Origin: Streptomyces sp. YPW6
GTDB lineage: Bacteria; Actinomycetota; Actinomycetes; Streptomycetales; Streptomycetaceae
Length of the DNA stretch: 64,000 nt
Reading direction: 5' to 3'
Assembly (NCBI RefSeq): GCF_018866325.1
Contig: NZ_CP076457.1
Span: 2,391,001-2,455,000 of the forward strand
Part shown: positions 59,422 through 64,000 of the stretch, one piece after another
Position numbering within the stretch: position 1 is the first letter of the stretch
How the letters are laid out: each line of letters begins with the position of its first letter
Notes under the pieces: model-generated
Told to the model about the DNA's origin: nothing
Database searches by the model: none
What the model saw: the letters and a program-made list of their open reading frames with translations, nothing else
Position numbers and translations under genes: made by a program

Positions 59422-60366
59422 CTAGAAGTACCCCTCACGCTTGCGGTCTTCCATGGCCGCCTCGGACAGCTTGTCGTCGGCGCGGGTGGCCCCGCGCTCG
59501 GTGAGCCGGGAGGCGGCGATCTCGGCGATGATGTCCGCGTCGTCGGCGGCGGCGGAGTCCACCGCGCCGGTGCAGGACATGTCACCGACCGTGCGGTAGC
59601 GGACGAGCCGCCTCTCCACGGTCTCGGACTCCTTCGGGCCGCCCCAGTCCCCGGCCGTCAGCCACATGCCGTCGCGCGCGAACACCTCCCGCTCGTGGGC
59701 GTAGTAGATCTCCGGGAGTTCGATGCCCTCGCGCTGGATGTACTGCCAGACGTCCAGCTCGGTCCAGTTGGAGAGCGGGAAGACCCGGACGTGCTCCCCG
59801 GGGGAGTGCCGACCGTTGTAGAGGGACCACAGTTCGGGGCGCTGCCGGCGGGGGTCCCAGGCACCGAACTCGTCGCGCACGGAGAAGACGCGTTCCTTGG
59901 CGCGGGCCTTCTCCTCGTCGCGGCGGCCACCCCCGAGGACCGCGTCGAAGCGGCGGGTCTCGATGGCGTCGAGCAGCGGCACGGTCTGGAGCGGGTTGCG
60001 GGTGCCGTCGGCGCGCTCGCGCAGCCGTCCCGTGTCGATGAACTCCTGTACGGAGGCGATGTGCAGCCGCAGCCCGTACCGGGCCGCGACGCGGTCGCGG
60101 AAGGCGATGACCTCGGGGAAGTTGTGCCCGGTGTCGACGTGCAGCAGGGCGAAGGGCACCGGCGCCGGCGCGAAGGCCTTCAGCGCCAGGTGCAGCATGA
60201 CGATCGAGTCCTTGCCGCCGGAGAAGAGGATCACCGGCCGCTCGAACTCGCCCGCCACCTCGCGGAAGATGTGGACGGACTCCGCTTCCAGGGCGTCCAG
60301 GTGCGACAGCGCGTAGGGGTTCTCCGGGGCCCCGGCCGGGCCGCGGGCCATGATCGGCGCGCTCAT
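59422..60366 (-). CDS. cysD: Sulfate adenylyltransferase small subunit
   Basis: A 314-residue CysD of the PP-loop family: PVILFSGGKDSIVMLHL, LHVDTGHNFPEVIAFRD, GGRRDEEKARAKER and the C-terminal RKREGYF. Start ATG 60366 overlaps the cysC stop; two bases separate its end from cysN. Confidence 0.96.
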   Translation of the reverse strand: MSAPIMARGPAGAPENPYALSHLDALEAESVHIFREVAGEFERPVILFSGGKDSIVMLHLALKAFAPAPVPFALLHVDTGHNFPEVIAFRDRVAARYGLRLHIASVQEFIDTGRLRERADGTRNPLQTVPLLDAIETRRFDAVLGGGRRDEEKARAKERVFSVRDEFGAWDPRRQRPELWSLYNGRHSPGEHVRVFPLSNWTELDVWQYIQREGIELPEIYYAHEREVFARDGMWLTAGDWGGPKESETVERRLVRYRTVGDMSCTGAVDSAAADDADIIAEIAASRLTERGATRADDKLSEAAMEDRKREGYF

Positions 60367-60971
60367 CGACGTCCCCTCTCGGTGAGGAAGGCGTGCAGCT
60401 CGGCCGCGCACTCGGCCACGGACCGGTCCTGGGTCCCGATGCGCAGTTCGGGGTCGGCCGGGATCTCGTAGGGGTCGTCCACACCGGTCAGGCCGCTCAT
60501 CTCCCCGGCGGCCTGCCGCGCGTACAGGCCCTTCACGTCGCGCGCCGAGCAGACCTCGACGGGCGTGGCCACATGGATCTCGAAGAACACCGTGCCGCGC
60601 GCGGCGTGGTGCTCCCGCACGGCGGCGCGGGAGGCGGCGTACGGGGCGATGACCGGCGCGAGGACGGTGACACCGTGCGCGGCGAGCCGCTCCGCCACGA
60701 ATCCGATCCGGGTCACGTTGGTGTGCCGGTCCTCCCGGCTGAACCCGAGACCCGCCGACAGATGGGCACGGACCTCGTCACCGTCGAGCACCTCGACCGG
60801 CCCTCCCTCGGCGCGCAGCCGGTCGGCGAGGGCACGGGCGAGAGTGGTCTTTCCCGCGCTGGGCAGGCCGGTCAGCAGGACGGTGGCGCCGCGCGGGCGG
60901 GCGAGGGCCGCCTCGGTACGGTCCCCGGGGGCCGGGGCCGGTGCGGCGGCGAGAGGGGGAGCAGTGGTCAC
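60363..60971 (-). CDS. cysC: Adenylylsulfate kinase
   Basis: A 202-residue APS kinase: P-loop LLTGLPSAGKTTLARAL, DGDEVRAHLSAGLGFSREDRHTN-like segment and KGLYARQAAGEMSGLTGVDDPYE (split). It makes PAPS, the sulfate donor for sulfotransferases. GTG 60971 with AGGAG seven bases upstream. No cysH or sulfite reductase follows in the window. Confidence 0.94.
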   Translation of the reverse strand: MTTAPPLAAAPAPAPGDRTEAALARPRGATVLLTGLPSAGKTTLARALADRLRAEGGPVEVLDGDEVRAHLSAGLGFSREDRHTNVTRIGFVAERLAAHGVTVLAPVIAPYAASRAAVREHHAARGTVFFEIHVATPVEVCSARDVKGLYARQAAGEMSGLTGVDDPYEIPADPELRIGTQDRSVAECAAELHAFLTERGRR

Positions 60972-61018
60972 GGTGACGCTCTCCTGCACGTGAGTCGACT
61001 TCGGTGGGGTCGGTCCGC

Positions 61019-61795
61019 TCAGGCGGTGGCGAACTCGGCGAGGGTGCGGCCGAGGACGTCCATGTCGATCCGGTGCCAGGAGCCCGGCAGTTCGAGGCCG
61101 CGCCCGTTCGGGAGGGCGTCGGCGGTGGCCCGCGCGGCGGCGCGCAGCCAGTCGCTGGTCCCGGCGCTGTTGAGGACCAGGGTCTCCGTCCGGTACTCGG
61201 CGAGCCGCTCGATGGGCACGTCGTAGTCGCCGCAGATGGCGATGTCGTACAGGAGGGTGTGTGCGTTCGTCTCGTTCATCGCCCAGATCGGGCCGCGGCG
61301 CCACTCGGCGACGCTGTCGGGCGTGAGGCCGAGGAAGGAACCGAGGAAGTACTCGACGGCCTCGTGGCGCCGGTTCTCGGAGAGCAGCACACGCGTCGTC
61401 TTCGCCACGTTCCACGGGGGCTTCGGAAAGCCGTCGACCCGGTAGAACGGCTCGTGCAGCGCCAGCCTGGTGATCGGCACGCCGGCGAGCGCCGCCTCGA
61501 TCGCCAGATTGGCGCCCGAGGAACCGGCGAACACCACGGCCTCGCCGCCGGCGGCCTCGATCACCGCGGCGAGGTCCTCGACCTCGCGCCCGACGGCGTA
61601 CTCGGGCGCGTCGCCGCTCTCACCGCGCCCACGCCGGTCGTAGACGTAGGTGGTGCAGTGCGGCGCCAGTTCGGGAACGAGCGCGTCGAAGATCGTGTGG
61701 TCGCGGAACGAGCCGTTCAGCAGCACGATCGGCGGGCCGTCCCCCGACTTCTCGAAGGCGATCGTCGTGCCGTCCCGGGAAACGACCTTGCGCAT
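61019..61795 (-). CDS. Alpha/beta-fold hydrolase
   Basis: A 258-residue cytoplasmic alpha/beta hydrolase: oxyanion segment VLLNGSF, DRRGRGESGD, nucleophile Ser in VFAGSSGANLA, His in LPGSWHRIDMD. Many relatives are haloperoxidase/epoxide-hydrolase-like; the Ser nucleophile here suggests an esterase/lyase. ATG 61795 with AGGAG six bases upstream. It precedes cysC by 47 bases on the same strand; the link to sulfur metabolism is unclear. Confidence 0.87.
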   Translation of the reverse strand: MRKVVSRDGTTIAFEKSGDGPPIVLLNGSFRDHTIFDALVPELAPHCTTYVYDRRGRGESGDAPEYAVGREVEDLAAVIEAAGGEAVVFAGSSGANLAIEAALAGVPITRLALHEPFYRVDGFPKPPWNVAKTTRVLLSENRRHEAVEYFLGSFLGLTPDSVAEWRRGPIWAMNETNAHTLLYDIAICGDYDVPIERLAEYRTETLVLNSAGTSDWLRAAARATADALPNGRGLELPGSWHRIDMDVLGRTLAEFATA

Positions 61796-61906
61796 CACGC
61801 ACTCCTCATGTCGCACGGAGGTGCTCTCACCTCACCGACTGTCGGCATCGTCGAACGCGCCGGTGGACGGCTGGTCGAGGACCGGTCGCACGCGTTCCCG
61901 CGCCGG

Positions 61907-62527
61907 TCAGAAGAGCCAGCCGGCCTCGGTGGCGATGCGGACGGCGTCGATCCGGTTGCGCGCGTTGAGCTTCATCACCGTGGTCGTCAGGTAGTTGCGC
62001 ACGGTGCCGGGTGACAGGTGCAGACTGGCCGCTATCTCGTGCGGTTCGTCCCCCCGGGCGGCCATGCGCAGCACCTCGGTCTCGCGTTCGGACAGCGGGT
62101 TCTCCCCTATGTCCCAGGCGCTCATGACCAACTGCGGGTTGATCACGCGCCGGCCCGCCGCGACCTCCCGGACCGCCTGCGCGAGACTTTCGGCCGGGGA
62201 GTCCTTCAGGAGGAACCCCGAGACCTTCGCGGACATCGCGCGACGCAGCAGACCGGGGCGCCCGAGCCCGGTCATGATCAGCGTGCGGCACCCCGGCAGC
62301 TTGTCGTGCAGGGTCTCGGCCGCGGTGAGACCGTCGGTCCCCGGCAGGTCGACGTCCATGACCGCCACGTCGGGCCGGCAGTCCAGGGCGGTCGGGACGA
62401 TCAGGTCCCCCCTGTCCACCACGGCGACGACGTCCAGGTCCGGTTCCAGGTCGAGCAGCGCGACTAAGGCGCCCCGCACCATGTGCATGTCCTCGGCCAG
62501 GAGAATTCTGAGTCGCCGATCCCCCAC
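61907..62527 (-). CDS. NarL/LuxR-family response regulator (DesR-like)
   Basis: A 206-residue regulator: receiver domain with acidic pocket (LAEDMHM), phospho-Asp in VAVMDVDLPG and Lys in FLLKDSP; C-terminal HTH LSERETEVLRMAARGDEPHEIAASLHLSPGTVRNYL (split). Partner of the adjacent sensor kinase (70-base gap). GTG 62527 with AAGGGGGG upstream. DesR-type regulators often sense membrane or envelope state; its link to the cluster is unknown. Confidence 0.92.
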   Translation of the reverse strand: MGDRRLRILLAEDMHMVRGALVALLDLEPDLDVVAVVDRGDLIVPTALDCRPDVAVMDVDLPGTDGLTAAETLHDKLPGCRTLIMTGLGRPGLLRRAMSAKVSGFLLKDSPAESLAQAVREVAAGRRVINPQLVMSAWDIGENPLSERETEVLRMAARGDEPHEIAASLHLSPGTVRNYLTTTVMKLNARNRIDAVRIATEAGWLF

Positions 62528-62596
62528 TGGTGCCCCCCTTTTTTTGCTTCCGCCGATGAGATAAGGACGTTCACCGCCCTGAACGACCACGAGCTG

Positions 62597-64000
62597 TCAG
62601 ATCGCGGCGTCCTCCTGCCGCAATGTGAGCGACCGGTCCTCCGCCAGGTGCGTACCGAGAGCCGCATCATGGGGCCCCCGGTGCTCCGGTTTCTCCCGCG
62701 CGCCGGGCAGGGACCGGTATCCGCGCGCGACGAGCCGTACGTCCGCGAGGGCCCGGCGGGAGAGGTCGAGGACGGCGGTCAGCTCGTTCTGGGCGGCCTC
62801 CGGGCCGTCGGGCAGCAGCCGTTGGACGAGCGCGCACTTCATGGCGATCGCGGAGAGGCTGGATCCGAGCACCTCGTGGAGCTCGCGCTCCACGAGCAGC
62901 CGCTCCCGGTCGACGGCCAGCCGGACGAGCGCGCCCCGGGCCTCGTGGAGGGCGATCACCAGCCGGTACAGCGCCGTGAAACCGTAGATGACGAGTCCCG
63001 CGACGAGCGAGGAGTCCGTCAGGTAGACGACGTCGTACAGGGGGTTTCCGGCCGCGACGGCCAGGGGCGCGATGACGCCGACGGCCGCTCCGTACAGCCA
63101 GAGCCGCCGGGTGCCGACGAGGGTGATGAGGAGCGAGCCGGCGAGGAATCCGGCCATCGAGCCCCAGGGGGCACCGAGCCAGAGGAGCGGCGCGTACGTG
63201 GCGAGGGCCTGGAGCGTGAGGCTGAGCGCGAGGGTGCCGGCCGGCCAGGTGCGCGGGCGGCGCAGCGAGTGGAGGAACTGGAGCGCGACGACGACGGCGA
63301 GGCAGCCGAGGAAGCCGAGCAGCTCGCGGCCGGATTCCGCGCCGGCGGAGGCGTTGATGACGACGACGAGGGTGTAGCCGACGACGACGGCGACGAGCAT
63401 GCCGCGGGCCATCCGGACCGCCCAGTGCGGGGCGGCGGGCGCGCGCTCCTCGGAGCCGGCCCCGTCCGTACGGTCCACGGCGGCAGCCCCGCCGGTGTCC
63501 GGATCGGCCTTGGGGCCCTTCGCCGGCTCCAGCGGCGCGTGGGCGAGGAGCTCGAACCAGCCGTCCTCCGTGGGGCGTCCGGTGAACTCGCCGCCGACAC
63601 CGTTCAACCGGGCCGCCAGATTGCCGAGGCCGCTGCCGCCTCCGCCGGTGGTGTCCCGGCTGGTCTCCCCCACGCCGTCGTTGCGGACCCGCAGCGTCAC
63701 CGTCCCGCCCTCGCGGACGGCGGTGATCGTGCAGTGCTCCGCCTTGCTGTGCCGGAGCGCGTTGGTGACGGCCTCGCGCAGCACGATGGCGAGGACGGTG
63801 TCCAACTCCCTCGGGAGCGGGCCGCAGTCCAGCTCGGTGACGGCCTCGATCCCGGCGGCGGTGAGGACGGAGCGGGCGGACTCGGCCTCGGCGACGAGCG
63901 ACATGTCGCGGTAGCCGGTGGCGACCAGGGACATGTCGGTCAGGGCCTCGCCGGCGATGCCGAACACTCCGGCGATCTCCGCGCGGGCGCGATCGGGAGC
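62597..64000 (-). CDS. Sensor histidine kinase with a duplicated half (5' end beyond window)
   Basis: The gene runs off the right edge; at least 456 residues are visible. Order from the N-terminal side: end of a dimerisation/phosphoacceptor helix (ALTDMSLVATGYRDMSL), HATPase domain (REAVTNALRHSKAEHC, NDGVGE, GLGNLAARL), linker, about five membrane helices (VAVVVGYTLVVVINA onward), then a second phosphoacceptor-like domain (ERELHEVLGSSLSAIAMK; ALADVRLVARGYRSL) without an ATPase. The second domain ends at the same motif with which the visible part of the first begins, indicating internal duplication and truncation. Usual kinases of this family are TM-HisKA_3-HATPase once. Confidence 0.88.
   Translation of the reverse strand, partial: APDRARAEIAGVFGIAGEALTDMSLVATGYRDMSLVAEAESARSVLTAAGIEAVTELDCGPLPRELDTVLAIVLREAVTNALRHSKAEHCTITAVREGGTVTLRVRNDGVGETSRDTTGGGGSGLGNLAARLNGVGGEFTGRPTEDGWFELLAHAPLEPAKGPKADPDTGGAAAVDRTDGAGSEERAPAAPHWAVRMARGMLVAVVVGYTLVVVINASAGAESGRELLGFLGCLAVVVALQFLHSLRRPRTWPAGTLALSLTLQALATYAPLLWLGAPWGSMAGFLAGSLLITLVGTRRLWLYGAAVGVIAPLAVAAGNPLYDVVYLTDSSLVAGLVIYGFTALYRLVIALHEARGALVRLAVDRERLLVERELHEVLGSSLSAIAMKCALVQRLLPDGPEAAQNELTAVLDLSRRALADVRLVARGYRSLPGAREKPEHRGPHDAALGTHLAEDRSLTLRQEDAAI

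Overview
The window is high-GC actinomycete DNA, most likely Streptomyces. The signs are GTG starts, overlapping ATGA and TGATG junctions, very GC-rich bidirectional terminators and mycothiol-type redox genes. It holds most of one large secondary-metabolite locus (about 0.6-55 kb), a sulfate-activation locus (55-61 kb) and a two-component system cut by the right edge.

The core is a type II aromatic polyketide pathway that looks angucycline-derived. Its parts are KS-alpha and KS-beta (51.9-54.3 kb), a TcmI-type cyclase, an ACP (23.7 kb, about 28 kb from its ketosynthase), an actIII-type ketoreductase, a di-domain aromatase/cyclase, six FAD monooxygenases, and a two-domain ABM oxygenase of the type that opens the angucycline B ring (AlpJ/JadG/GilOII). 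A set of genes usually linked to nitrogen-nitrogen chemistry sits in the same locus: glutamine-synthetase-like ligase, amidase, two-cluster ferredoxin with a 628-aa unknown partner, adenylosuccinate-lyase-like enzyme with GNAT acetyltransferase, and an O-methyltransferase-like protein with a damaged SAM motif. This matches the glutamylhydrazine logic described for kinamycin, lomaiviticin and fosfazinomycin, so a diazo or hydrazine-bearing benzofluorene-like product is the leading inference. Three glycosyltransferases, an incomplete deoxysugar set, an NmrA-family protein (ActVA-ORF4-like dimerases belong here), a sulfotransferase and exporters point to a glycosylated, perhaps dimeric or sulfated product.

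The left part (4.9-14 kb) does not fit the polyketide. An ATP-grasp ligase and a phytanoyl-CoA-type dioxygenase flank a tiny gene with a near-perfect ribosome binding site encoding a 19-residue peptide ending in Ser-Lys-Trp. Two hairpins follow, then a tightly overlapping operon of a HEAT-FGE-like protein, a metallo-beta-lactamase-fold protein, an esterase, an asparagine-synthetase-like amidotransferase and a protein of unknown family. I recognise no described pathway with this combination; it is a candidate undescribed short-peptide (RiPP-like) system.

Regulation: a GTTGAAC-type motif recurs in five divergent intergenic regions, suggesting shared control. No pathway activator (SARP, LuxR-family or TetR) lies inside the cluster; the only regulators are the two-component pair at the right edge. 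Right flank: cysC-cysD-cysN with a sulfonate/sulfate ABC transporter but no cysH or sulfite reductase, so the locus makes PAPS without obvious reduction, which suits the sulfotransferase at 39.8 kb.
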